Shown here in pieces: positions 9,444-17,618 of a DNA stretch of 60,893 nucleotides. Origin of the DNA: DATGSL01 sp964645585 (lineage in GTDB: Bacteria; Verrucomicrobiota; Verrucomicrobiia; Opitutales; T3Sed10-336); NCBI GenBank assembly GCA_964645585.1, contig CAZYAN010000025.1, forward strand, positions 1 to 60,893, written 5' to 3'. Position numbers and translations under genes: made by a program. The stretch's first letter is position 1. The number at the start of each line of letters is the position of its first letter. Under the pieces are notes generated by a model. The model searched no databases, was not told the DNA's origin, and worked only from the letters and a program-made list of their open reading frames with translations.

Positions 9444-10226
9444 ATGAAAGTTGTCATCCTCTGCGGCGGAAAAGGCACCCGCCTCCGCGAAGAAACCGAG
9501 TTTCGTCCGAAGCCCATGCTGCCAATCGGAAATCGTCCGATTCTGTGGCATATTATGAAGCTGTACGCTCATTACGGCTTTAAAGAGTTTGTCCTCTGCC
9601 TCGGCTATAAAGGCGATATCATCAAAGACTATTTTCGCAACTACAGTTGGAATACGTGCGATATGACCCTGAAGCTTGGGCACCATCCGCAGACCATTTT
9701 TCACAATGGGCACGACGAGGAAGACTGGACGATCACCTTGGCCGAAACCGGCGAAAACTCGATGACGGCCTATCGCCTTCGTCAGGTTCAACCTTATATC
9801 GAAGAGGATACTTTTCTCTTTACATACGGAGATGGCGTCGGGCCAATCGATATCCCCGCCTGCATCGAGCACCACAAACGCTCCGGCAAAGCAGTCACCC
9901 TTACCGCCGTTCACCCTCCGGGCCGCTTCGGCGAGTTAGGACTCGACGGCGAGCATTCCGTCCAGGGTTTCAACGAGAAACCGCAAGTCGAAGGCGGCTA
10001 TATTAATGGTGGCTATATGGTCTGCAACAAGCGGATCTTCGACTATCTGCCCGATGACCCGGGGATGATGCTCGAGCAGGATCCCATGCGCAACCTCAGC
10101 GCGGACGGCCAGCTGGGCGCCTACTTACATAAAAGCTTTTGGCAACCGATGGACACCTACCAGGAGTTTCTGCTGCTCAACCGCCTCTGGGATTCCGGGA
10201 ATGCGCCGTGGAAAATATGGTCCTGA
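9444..10226 (+). CDS. rfbF: Glucose-1-phosphate cytidylyltransferase
   Basis: The enzyme makes CDP-glucose from CTP and glucose-1-phosphate, the entry step to CDP-6-deoxy sugars. Its 260 residues match RfbF throughout. The nucleotide loop L-C-G-G-K-G-T-R-L spans residues 6-14, followed by R-P-K-P-M at about 20-24, Y-K-G-D at about 55, T-Y-G-D-G-V at about 130 and N-G-G-Y-M-V near 190. It is immediately followed by rfbG, the normal partner. The length is typical of the family (about 257). Confidence 0.95.
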   Translation: MKVVILCGGKGTRLREETEFRPKPMLPIGNRPILWHIMKLYAHYGFKEFVLCLGYKGDIIKDYFRNYSWNTCDMTLKLGHHPQTIFHNGHDEEDWTITLAETGENSMTAYRLRQVQPYIEEDTFLFTYGDGVGPIDIPACIEHHKRSGKAVTLTAVHPPGRFGELGLDGEHSVQGFNEKPQVEGGYINGGYMVCNKRIFDYLPDDPGMMLEQDPMRNLSADGQLGAYLHKSFWQPMDTYQEFLLLNRLWDSGNAPWKIWS

Positions 10227-10263
10227 TTCACTGCTGCCGGACCGGCTTTTACATATCAATCTA

Positions 10264-11484
10264 ATGGATACGCCATTGCTTACGAATAAGAAACCCCCGC
10301 CCGACTGGGTGCGCTTTTATAAGGGACGCCGCATCTTTGTCACCGGACATACCGGGTTCAAAGGCTCTTGGCTCTGCGAGTGGCTGCTGTCGATGGGCGC
10401 CCGCGTGACCGGATTCAGTTTGGAACCGAATGCGGATCCGTCCATGTGCGACCAGATCGGCCTCGCGAGCCGTCTCGACCACCGGTCCGGCGACGTTCGC
10501 GATTCCGAGAAGCTGACCGCCGCTCTGAACGATGCCCGGCCCGATGTCGTTTTTCACCTCGCCGCGCAGCCGCTGGTTCGGCGCTCCTATACCGATCCTG
10601 AGGCGACCCATGAGGTTAACTTCCTCGGTACCGTACGGCTCTTGGAGGCGCTTCGCCGGCTCGATTACCCGTGCGCGGCGGTTGTCGTCACCAGCGACAA
10701 ATGCTACGAGAATACCGGTGTCAGGCGCGGGTACCGCGAGAACGACCGACTCGGCGGACACGATCCCTACAGCTCCAGCAAGGCTTGCGCCGAACTGGCT
10801 GTTGCCTCCTACCGGCGCTCCTTCTTCTCAGCTAACGGCAAAAAAGCGCATCCGGTTCGCGTCGCCAGCGCCCGTGCTGGCAACGTCATTGGCGGTGGCG
10901 ATTGGTCAGCCGACCGGATAATACCCGACTGTATTCGCAATCTCATTGCAAACCGGCCGATTCCCGTTCGGAACCGACACGCGATCCGTCCATGGCAGCA
11001 CGTTCTGGAGCCTCTTCGAGGCTACCTCCTGCTGGCGGCAAGAATGCACCCGGAAACGCAGGCCTCTATCGCCGGCCATCACCCGGATTTGGATACGTTT
11101 AATTTCGGCCCGAACCCCGGCTCCGAACGGACAGTCCAGGCTCTCGTCGACGAAGTTCTCCGTTGCTGGCCCGGACAATGGCAGGATTTTACGCCCGATT
11201 TCGCTCCCCATGAAGCTGCCGTTCTTACGCTAAATATTGAAAAGGCGGCGCGTCTGCTCGACTGGCGTCCACGTTGGACGTTCCGCGAGTCGGTCCAGCA
11301 AACGGTTGCTTGGTACCGCGCTGCCATGGAAATGAAAAGCGACGATCTGGCCCGGTTCACCCGCGATCAGATCGATGCATACATGCGTGATGTCACCGCA
11401 CGGCAGCCTTCCGGTGCTCGCCGATCGGCCAAACCGCGCAAATCCCGTCAACTCCGTCAAGCCCGTCCCCAATTAGTTCCATGA
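10264..11484 (+). CDS. rfbG: CDP-glucose 4,6-dehydratase
   Basis: The enzyme converts CDP-glucose to CDP-4-keto-6-deoxyglucose with bound NAD. It is an extended SDR of 406 residues. The Rossmann motif T-G-H-T-G-F-K-G lies at 27-34, the characteristic RfbG sequence. The catalytic Y169-x3-K173 pair sits in the P-Y-S-S-S-K motif, with V-V-T-S-D-K-C-Y-E-N upstream. I take the ATG at 10264 rather than the in-frame ATG at 10201, which would overlap rfbF and add an unrelated 21 residues. It overlaps the next gene by 4 bp. Confidence 0.95.
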   Translation: MDTPLLTNKKPPPDWVRFYKGRRIFVTGHTGFKGSWLCEWLLSMGARVTGFSLEPNADPSMCDQIGLASRLDHRSGDVRDSEKLTAALNDARPDVVFHLAAQPLVRRSYTDPEATHEVNFLGTVRLLEALRRLDYPCAAVVVTSDKCYENTGVRRGYRENDRLGGHDPYSSSKACAELAVASYRRSFFSANGKKAHPVRVASARAGNVIGGGDWSADRIIPDCIRNLIANRPIPVRNRHAIRPWQHVLEPLRGYLLLAARMHPETQASIAGHHPDLDTFNFGPNPGSERTVQALVDEVLRCWPGQWQDFTPDFAPHEAAVLTLNIEKAARLLDWRPRWTFRESVQQTVAWYRAAMEMKSDDLARFTRDQIDAYMRDVTARQPSGARRSAKPRKSRQLRQARPQLVP

Positions 11485-12053
11485 GATTCACACCAGCTCG
11501 AATCCAAGGCGCCTACTTCATTGAATTCGAAGGGCCCTCGGATCAACGCGGCTTATTTGCCCGCACCTTCTGCGCCCGCGAGTTTCGCGAGCAAGGACTC
11601 AACCCACGAGTCGCCCAAACTAATCTCTGCTACAGTCGCCACAAGGGCACCTTACGGGGGCTGCATTACCAGGTGGCGCCAGCGTCCGAATCGAAGCTGA
11701 TCCGCTGCATACGCGGCGCCCTCTATGACGTAATCATCGATCTCAGGCCCGAGTCGCCGACGTTCATGCATCACGTCGGCGTTGAACTGTCGGCCGAAAA
11801 TCGGCGCGGGTTCTATATACCGCCGATGTGCGCCCACGGCTACCAGACGTTGAGCGACGACGCGGAACTTTTGTACCAAACCGGGGAGTTTTACAGTCCA
11901 ATGCACGAGCGCGGCCTTCGATATAACGACCCGGCACTTAAACTGAAATGGCCGCTGCCGGTAACAGCAATTTCCGACAAAGACGCCAACTGGCCATTGA
12001 TCGGCCAAGAACACGGACCGCCAGCTGTTTCTGAGGAGCCCCGCCTCATCTGA
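11481..12053 (+). CDS. dTDP-4-dehydrorhamnose 3,5-epimerase family protein
   Basis: This is a cupin-fold sugar-nucleotide epimerase of 190 residues. The core motif K-G-T-L-R-G-L-H-Y-Q is present with the catalytic His62, followed by K-L-I-R-C-I-R-G-A-L-Y-D-V-I-I-D-L and the F-Y-I-P-x-x-C-A-H-G-Y-Q segment. Because it sits directly after rfbG with a 4-bp overlap and no rmlA/B/D genes are nearby, the likely substrate is CDP-4-keto-6-deoxyglucose rather than the dTDP sugar. That substrate assignment is inference. Confidence 0.88.
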   Translation: MRFTPARIQGAYFIEFEGPSDQRGLFARTFCAREFREQGLNPRVAQTNLCYSRHKGTLRGLHYQVAPASESKLIRCIRGALYDVIIDLRPESPTFMHHVGVELSAENRRGFYIPPMCAHGYQTLSDDAELLYQTGEFYSPMHERGLRYNDPALKLKWPLPVTAISDKDANWPLIGQEHGPPAVSEEPRLI

Positions 12054-12079
12054 GCCGCGCGGCACAACACACGAATCCA

Positions 12080-13399
12080 ATGCTATTAATCGATACTTAT
12101 CTTGCACGCCGATCCGCTCAGGGACGCCCGATTCAGGTGGGAATTGTCGGGGCCGGGACTCTTGGAGGTGCCATCGCTCACCAAGTGCTCTGTCACACGA
12201 AAGGCATGACAGTCGCAGCAATCGCCAACCGGCACCCGGAGAAAGCGAAACAGGTTCTCGAGCGAGCGAAGGTTCCGGATCCTTCATTCGTCAGCTCCGT
12301 TTCTGATTTGGAAACAAACCTCAGATCGGGGCGACCGAGTTTTACGGACAACCCCGATCTGCTCTGTGAGGCGGATGGTATCGATGTCATTGTTGAAGTC
12401 ACTGGAACAATCGAATACGGGAGTCGCGTCTGCCTGCACGCGTTTGAGCACCGCAAACCGGTCATCCTGGTGAACGCGGAGCTGGAGGCGACGCTGGGAC
12501 CGATCCTCAAAGAGGAAGCCCAGCGGGCGGGCGTGGTTTTCAGCGGTTCTGATGGCGATCAGCCCGGCGTCACCCTGAACCTTTATCGGTTCGTTCAAGG
12601 CCTCGGGTTAAAGCCGCTCCTCTGCGGAAATATCAAGGGCCTCCACGACACCTACAGGACTCCGGAAACACAAGCGGAATTTGCCAGAAAATGGGACCAG
12701 AACGTCAACATGGTCACCAGTTTTGCCGATGGCACCAAAATCTCGTTTGAACAGGCGGTAACGGCTAATGCCACCGGCATGACCGTTGCCCAGCGCGGAA
12801 TGCTGGGGCGCGACTGGAATCGCCACGTTGACGAATTGACGGAAACGTACAACGCCGACGAACTCGATCAGCTCGGCGGCGTCGTTGATTATGTCGTTGG
12901 CGCGCAGCCGGGTCCCGGTGTTTTTGTATTCGGTGCGACCGATGACCCTTTTATTAAAAAGAACTTGAAATTGTACAAGCTGGGTGACGGCCCCCTTTAC
13001 AGCTTCTATACACCTTACCATCTCTGCTTCCTTGAAGTTCCGAATTCGATCGCCCGAGTCGTGGAGTTCCAAGATGTCGTCACCGCGCCAATCGACGCAC
13101 CTAAGGTCGACGTAATTGCCGTCGCAAAGAAACAACTGCACGCCGGGGAAATCCTCGACGGTATCGGCGGTTTCACTGTGTATGGCCAAGCGGAAAAGAG
13201 TTCCCTTGCCCGCGCGGAAAACCTGCTGCCGATGGGCCTGGCCGAAAAATGCCGCCTGATCCGCGATATTCCCCGCGACACCGCCCTGACCTTCGACGAC
13301 ATTGTCCTCCCCGTCGGGCGCTTGTGTGATCGCCTCTGGCTGGAACAGTGTGCTCGCTTTCATAATCCAAACATCCCGGTCACACCGGCACCGGCGTAA
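12080..13399 (+). CDS. COG4091-type NAD(P)-dependent dehydrogenase with SAF domain
   Basis: This 439-residue protein has an N-terminal Rossmann fold (G24-A-G26-x2-G29-G30) resembling homoserine dehydrogenase, a central catalytic region, and a C-terminal SAF-type domain (about 345-430). It lacks the partners of threonine synthesis. Instead it follows rfbF, rfbG and an rfbC-like epimerase by 26 bp. Members of this family recur in sugar-nucleotide clusters, so a role as a reductase or tailoring enzyme on a keto-sugar is plausible but unproven. The start at 12080 matches the expected N-terminus. Confidence 0.8.
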   Translation: MLLIDTYLARRSAQGRPIQVGIVGAGTLGGAIAHQVLCHTKGMTVAAIANRHPEKAKQVLERAKVPDPSFVSSVSDLETNLRSGRPSFTDNPDLLCEADGIDVIVEVTGTIEYGSRVCLHAFEHRKPVILVNAELEATLGPILKEEAQRAGVVFSGSDGDQPGVTLNLYRFVQGLGLKPLLCGNIKGLHDTYRTPETQAEFARKWDQNVNMVTSFADGTKISFEQAVTANATGMTVAQRGMLGRDWNRHVDELTETYNADELDQLGGVVDYVVGAQPGPGVFVFGATDDPFIKKNLKLYKLGDGPLYSFYTPYHLCFLEVPNSIARVVEFQDVVTAPIDAPKVDVIAVAKKQLHAGEILDGIGGFTVYGQAEKSSLARAENLLPMGLAEKCRLIRDIPRDTALTFDDIVLPVGRLCDRLWLEQCARFHNPNIPVTPAPA

Positions 13400-13413
13400 C
13401 GGCCAGCCGATTC

Positions 13414-14247
13414 ATGGAGCACGCCCACGCGCCGCACTGCACCATTAAGCCGCGAAAAGGCTGGCAGCTGATCGATTTTCGAGAGCTCGCCGCCTACCGT
13501 GATCTTTTCTTGTTTCTGATCTGGCGCGATATCCGGGTCCGGTATGCCCAATCGGTTCTCGGGATTGGCTGGGCCGTCATCCAGCCGGTTTTTGGAATGA
13601 TCATCTTTACGATCATCTTCGGGCGGCTGGCTGACATGGAATCCGATGGTGTCCCGTATGCGATCTTCAGCTACACCGCCCTGGTTCCCTGGGCGTACTT
13701 TTCCAATGCGATGACCGACTCGAGCTCCAGTCTCGTGATCAACGCATCGATGATCCAGAAGATCTATTTTCCCCGCCTGATCCTCCCCCTGACGTCGATT
13801 CTCGCCAAGCTTGTCGATTTCGTCATCGCTTTCCTCCTCCTGCTCGTTCTGATGCCATTCTTCAACGTTGCTCCGACCGTAAACATAATCTTCGTTCCGA
13901 TCTTGGTGCTTTTGATGACCATGACGGCGGCAGGGATCGGCATGTGGCTGACGGCGCTGGCCATTCAGTTTCGAGACGTCCGGTACGGACTGAACTTCGG
14001 CGTCCAGCTGCTTATGTACGCCTCGCCGGTCGTTTACTCGGTCTCCCTCATTCCCGAAGAACTTCGCCTCCTGTACGCAATGAATCCGCTGGTGGGTGTA
14101 ATTGAAGGCTTTCGCGCCGCGCTGCTCGGAACGTCGGACATGCCATGGCAGTACATCGGTGTCGGCGCCGCGGTCGCCTCCGTTCTGTTCGTCACCGGTG
14201 CCTTATATTTTCGACGGATGGAACGCGTCTTCGCGGACGTCGCATGA
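13414..14247 (+). CDS. wzm: ABC transporter permease for polysaccharide export (Wzm)
   Basis: This is an integral membrane protein of 277 residues with about six hydrophobic segments. It has the ABC-2 family signature region L-I-W-R-D-I-R-V-R-Y-x-Q-S-V-L-G near residues 35-50, and N-P-L-V-G-V-I-E-G-F-R near 225. It forms the channel half of an O-antigen/teichoic-acid type exporter with the following ATPase gene. The stop overlaps a possible ATGA restart at 14244. It would move a lipid-linked glycan across the inner membrane. Confidence 0.93.
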   Translation: MEHAHAPHCTIKPRKGWQLIDFRELAAYRDLFLFLIWRDIRVRYAQSVLGIGWAVIQPVFGMIIFTIIFGRLADMESDGVPYAIFSYTALVPWAYFSNAMTDSSSSLVINASMIQKIYFPRLILPLTSILAKLVDFVIAFLLLLVLMPFFNVAPTVNIIFVPILVLLMTMTAAGIGMWLTALAIQFRDVRYGLNFGVQLLMYASPVVYSVSLIPEELRLLYAMNPLVGVIEGFRAALLGTSDMPWQYIGVGAAVASVLFVTGALYFRRMERVFADVA

Positions 14248-14285
14248 CTGCGCGGGCGGAGATTCGATGCCCGAAAAGGAAACCA

Positions 14286-15623
14286 ATGCCAAACTCGACT
14301 CCGCTTGCGATTCGAGCCGATCGTTTAAGCAAACGCTTCCGTCTCGGAACTCGCGAGGAGCTGCCCGACTCGCTTGTATCCGCGGCTTTAAAATACGCGA
14401 AAAGACCGTGGAAAAACCTGCAAACACTGCGCAACCTCAGCCGGTTTAATGACGCGGATTCGCCGGACATTCTCTGGGCACTGAAGGATCTCTCGATCGA
14501 GATTCGCCGGGGCGAAGTCATTGGCTTTATCGGGCGAAACGGAGCGGGCAAGAGCACCTTCCTCAAGATCCTTTCACGCATCACGGACCCGACTTCGGGC
14601 CAGGTGGAAATTTTTGGGCGGGTGTCGAGCTTGCTGGAAGTCGGGACCGGCTTTCACCCGGAGCTGACCGGACGCGAAAACGTTTATCTCAACGGCACGA
14701 TCCTCGGCATGAAAAAGCGAGAGATCGACCGGAAGTTCGATGAGATTGTCGAGTTCGCGGGCGTCGGCCGCTTCATTGAAACACCCGTCAAACGCTACTC
14801 GTCTGGAATGATGGTCCGCCTCGCCTTTGCCGTCGCCGCCCACCTCGAGCCAGAGATCCTCATCGTCGACGAGGTTCTCGCGGTAGGCGACGCGCAGTTC
14901 CAGCAAAAGAGCATCGGAAAAATGCACGATGTGGCACGCGATTCCGGACGCACGGTCCTGTTCGTCAGTCACAACATGGGTTGCATCGAACGTCTCTGCG
15001 AGCGAGTCGCGGTGATGAATGACGGACAAATCACGAAAGTCGCTGACCCGAAAACCGCCATCCGGGACTACTTAAGAAACTACTCCGCGGCCGCCGGCCA
15101 GCGCGATGTGAGCGCGCTGCCGCGGGAAGGTGACGGCCGGATACGGCTCGTCGGATTCGGGCTTCGCGATGACCTCGGTCAACAGGCGGCGGCCGCTCTC
15201 ACCGGCCAGAACGTGACCTTCGTTCTTCCTTATGCATCCCGAGGAAGATCCATACCACGCAACGTCTCCGTCGGTCTCAGTGTTCATACAATGAGTGGCG
15301 AGTGTCTCTTTATCATTTTTACGCATCACAGCGGTCACGATTTCTCCGCAATCCCCGCGCGAGGCGCATTTGAGTGTTCGGTCCGGCGGCTGCCCTTGAA
15401 TCCGGGCCGCTACCTCGTCTACGCCCGAATCGAGATCCATGGCGATGTCGCCGACTGCCCAACGGAACCGATCGGGTGCATCGACGTCGAAGCGGGCGAC
15501 TTTTACGGAACCGGAAAACTGACGACCGACCGCGGCCAATCACTCTTCCTCGTCGATGCGGAATGGCGTTGCGGCGAACACCCCGAGGCCCCCGCGGTCG
15601 AGTCGTTTTCTTCGACCGCCTAG
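14286..15623 (+). CDS. wzt: ABC transporter ATP-binding protein with glycan-binding tail (Wzt)
   Basis: This is the ATPase of the exporter. The Walker A motif G-R-N-G-A-G-K-S-T lies at 83-91, the ABC signature Y-S-S-G-M at 171-175, and Walker B with D195-E196. About 200 further residues after the nucleotide-binding domain form a Wzt-C-like beta-sandwich that in this family recognises the glycan end. AAAAGGA at 14274-14280 supports the ATG at 14286. An in-frame ATG at 14244 that overlaps the wzm stop is an alternative start. The extended C-terminus suggests that export depends on a terminal modification of the glycan. Confidence 0.92.
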   Translation: MPNSTPLAIRADRLSKRFRLGTREELPDSLVSAALKYAKRPWKNLQTLRNLSRFNDADSPDILWALKDLSIEIRRGEVIGFIGRNGAGKSTFLKILSRITDPTSGQVEIFGRVSSLLEVGTGFHPELTGRENVYLNGTILGMKKREIDRKFDEIVEFAGVGRFIETPVKRYSSGMMVRLAFAVAAHLEPEILIVDEVLAVGDAQFQQKSIGKMHDVARDSGRTVLFVSHNMGCIERLCERVAVMNDGQITKVADPKTAIRDYLRNYSAAAGQRDVSALPREGDGRIRLVGFGLRDDLGQQAAAALTGQNVTFVLPYASRGRSIPRNVSVGLSVHTMSGECLFIIFTHHSGHDFSAIPARGAFECSVRRLPLNPGRYLVYARIEIHGDVADCPTEPIGCIDVEAGDFYGTGKLTTDRGQSLFLVDAEWRCGEHPEAPAVESFSSTA

Positions 15624-15662
15624 ATCGCCTTCACCCCATTCAACCGAAAGGGTCCAAGCCTC

Positions 15663-16856
15663 TTGCGTCTCCTTTATTTCGCGCCAAGCAGTTTCGGAGG
15701 CCTCGCCGATTACGCGCACGCCCAAGCCAGCGCTCTCGGCGAGGAAGAAATCGATGTTGCCTTTCTGTGCGCACCGGATTTCCCCGCGTACCCGAATGTT
15801 ACTTACAAACGCCTGCCCCGCCTTCTTCCCTCGCGCGCCATGCCGGGAACCATCAAACCGGTGCGAGCGTGGCGCATGGCCCGTGCAACAATTGCCAACC
15901 ACCTGACACTCGGGCAAACCGCCGCTCGCGGCCGTTACCCCTTTGTCCTGTTCAGCGCCTTCGCCGAGTATTTCGCCCCGCTCTGGGTGGATCGCCTGCG
16001 CCGCTTGGACTCGGTCAGCTGGGGCGCCGTTGTCCATGATCCCGTTCGTGATACGGTCCGCGGTCCTCCGGCCTGGCATCGCCGCTCCATCGCGGCGACC
16101 TATTCGCTCCTCCAGGTCGCGTTTGTCCATGAGGAGATCGCGCTCGATACCGCGGGCGCCGCACCGGCACCAGCCATCACTGTCATCCCGCATGGACCGC
16201 TCTCCTTTCCGCAAACAGGTATTTCGCAGGCAGCAGCGCGCCAAAAGCTTGGTCTGCCGGAACGGGAGCCGGTTTTGCTTCAATTCGGTCACATTCGCGA
16301 CGGGAAGAACCTCGATCTCGTCCTCGATGCGCTCCCGGAATTTCCGCAGGTCCACCTCGTCGTCGCCGGCCGCGAGCAATCCGGCGGGCAGCGGCCGGCT
16401 GCGTTCTACCGGGAGCGCGCGAAAAGTCACGGCATCGCGGATCGCTGCCACTGGTTTGTGCGCAGGATCCCCGAACCCGAAGTTGAAGTTCTCTTCACCG
16501 CGGCGGATTACGTGCTTTTGACCTACAGCACCCGATTCCGGTCGGCGAGCGGTGTATTCAACGCAGCGGTACAATTTCGAAAAGAATGTCTCGCTACATC
16601 GGGAGAAGGACCGCTCAAGTCGGCCGTGACCCGTTACGGCATCGGCGTCTGGCGCCCGCCCGATGATCGGGCCGCTCTCCGCGAGGGACTTGCGGAACTG
16701 CTGCGAGGCGGCCGGCAACCGAAATGGGAGGCGTATCTCCGCGACCACTCTTGGAAAACGAACGCCAGACGCGTCATCGACACATTCCAAGCCCTGCCAA
16801 ACCACCGCCCGCTCGCAAAACACCCCGCTCCCGCCCACCCGCCATCGCGACATTAA
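15663..16856 (+). CDS. Glycosyltransferase, GT4 family
   Basis: This GT-B fold protein has 397 residues. The N-terminus reads R-L-L-Y-F-A-P-S-S-F-G-G-L-A-D-Y with the glycine loop. The donor domain has L-Q-F-G-H-I-R-D-G-K-N and A-A-D-Y-V-L-L-T-Y segments. A TTG at 15663 is the only start near the conserved N-terminus. The final codons lie inside a 36-bp hairpin (16849-16884). The usual E-x7-E donor-site pattern is weakly preserved (S-G-V-F-N-A-A-V), so the donor site may be divergent. Confidence 0.82.
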   Translation: MRLLYFAPSSFGGLADYAHAQASALGEEEIDVAFLCAPDFPAYPNVTYKRLPRLLPSRAMPGTIKPVRAWRMARATIANHLTLGQTAARGRYPFVLFSAFAEYFAPLWVDRLRRLDSVSWGAVVHDPVRDTVRGPPAWHRRSIAATYSLLQVAFVHEEIALDTAGAAPAPAITVIPHGPLSFPQTGISQAAARQKLGLPEREPVLLQFGHIRDGKNLDLVLDALPEFPQVHLVVAGREQSGGQRPAAFYRERAKSHGIADRCHWFVRRIPEPEVEVLFTAADYVLLTYSTRFRSASGVFNAAVQFRKECLATSGEGPLKSAVTRYGIGVWRPPDDRAALREGLAELLRGGRQPKWEAYLRDHSWKTNARRVIDTFQALPNHRPLAKHPAPAHPPSRH

Positions 16857-16884
16857 ACGGAAGACCTGTTCCTTTTAATGTCGT
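16849..16884. repeat. Near-perfect inverted repeat at a gene end
   Basis: The arms 16849-16863 (CGACATTAAACGGAA) and 16870-16884 (TTCCTTTTAATGTCG) are complementary at 14 of 15 positions around a 6-nt loop. The left arm includes the last codons and stop (16854-16856) of the upstream glycosyltransferase gene. There is no T-tract after the right arm, so it is a poor intrinsic terminator on the plus strand. It may be an mRNA-processing or stability hairpin within the operon, or a transposition scar. Confidence 0.6.
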
Positions 16885-16946
16885 GATGACCGTTTGTTTG
16901 CGACGCGGCAAGGCAGACGAGTTTGTTGCATGCCCAAGGAAAAATT

Positions 16947-17558
16947 ATGCGTGGGAAACCGGTGTCCGCCAAAGCGGTTTTTTCCAAAGAAGCCTGTGTT
17001 CAAGGCGCGGCCGCGGGCGCGCTGCGGCTCTACGGCGGAAGTCTGCTGAGCTATGTCTACAACCGCAGCGTGGGCCGAATCCCTTCGCGGGCCGCTCGCC
17101 GTCTCTTTCTTCGCCATTACCTCGGCGGGTTCGGGAAAGGAACCTCGGTCCAGCTGGATGTCCGTTTCCTCAATGGCCGAAAAATTTTTCTCGGCAAAAA
17201 CAATGTCATCAACTTCGGATGCCTTTTCGATGGACGTCACTATCCGATTCGGACCGGGGACAATGTTTCGATTGGACCCGAAGCCGCGTTGCTGACGCTC
17301 GGACATGATCCGCATGCCGATGATTTCACGAAAGCAGCGGGCGGCGCGATCACGATCGGCGATCACGTGTGGATCGCCTTCGGTGCAATCGTGCTGCCGG
17401 GTGTGACGATTGGCGACGGTGCGGTTGTTGCGGCCGGGGCGGTTGTGACGCGGGACGTGGCCCCTCGCGCGATCGTAGCCGGCTCGCCCGCCCGGGTCGT
17501 TGGCCAGCGTCGGGGATCCACGAACTACCAGCTGAGCTATGATCCGTTCTTGCTGTAG
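16947..17558 (+). CDS. Left-handed beta-helix (hexapeptide) acyltransferase
   Basis: This is an acyl-CoA dependent O- or N-acyltransferase of 203 residues. Repeated hexapeptide turns are visible: I-G-P-E-A near 110, and I-T-I-G-D-H-V-W-I, V-T-I-G-D-G-A-V-V-A-A-G-A-V-V from about 135. The motif ends with A-P-R-A-I-V-A-G-S-P-A-R-V-V-G, typical of the maltose/galactoside acetyltransferase group. The catalytic His is probably the one in L-G-H-D-P-H. The ATG at 16947 is preceded by AAGGA with about 7-nt spacing; a TTG at 16923 is less likely. It probably acylates a sugar of the exported glycan. Confidence 0.88.
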   Translation: MRGKPVSAKAVFSKEACVQGAAAGALRLYGGSLLSYVYNRSVGRIPSRAARRLFLRHYLGGFGKGTSVQLDVRFLNGRKIFLGKNNVINFGCLFDGRHYPIRTGDNVSIGPEAALLTLGHDPHADDFTKAAGGAITIGDHVWIAFGAIVLPGVTIGDGAVVAAGAVVTRDVAPRAIVAGSPARVVGQRRGSTNYQLSYDPFLL

Positions 17559-17618
17559 ATCCGTCCCTCCCGCGCGGCAACCGCCCCGTCCTGTTCCGAC
17601 CTCTCCGATCGTCGATTG

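Noticed and set aside
15540..16853. 437-residue open frame on the minus strand
   Set aside because: It lies opposite a recognisable GT4 gene and has the Arg/Gly-rich composition of a shadow frame.
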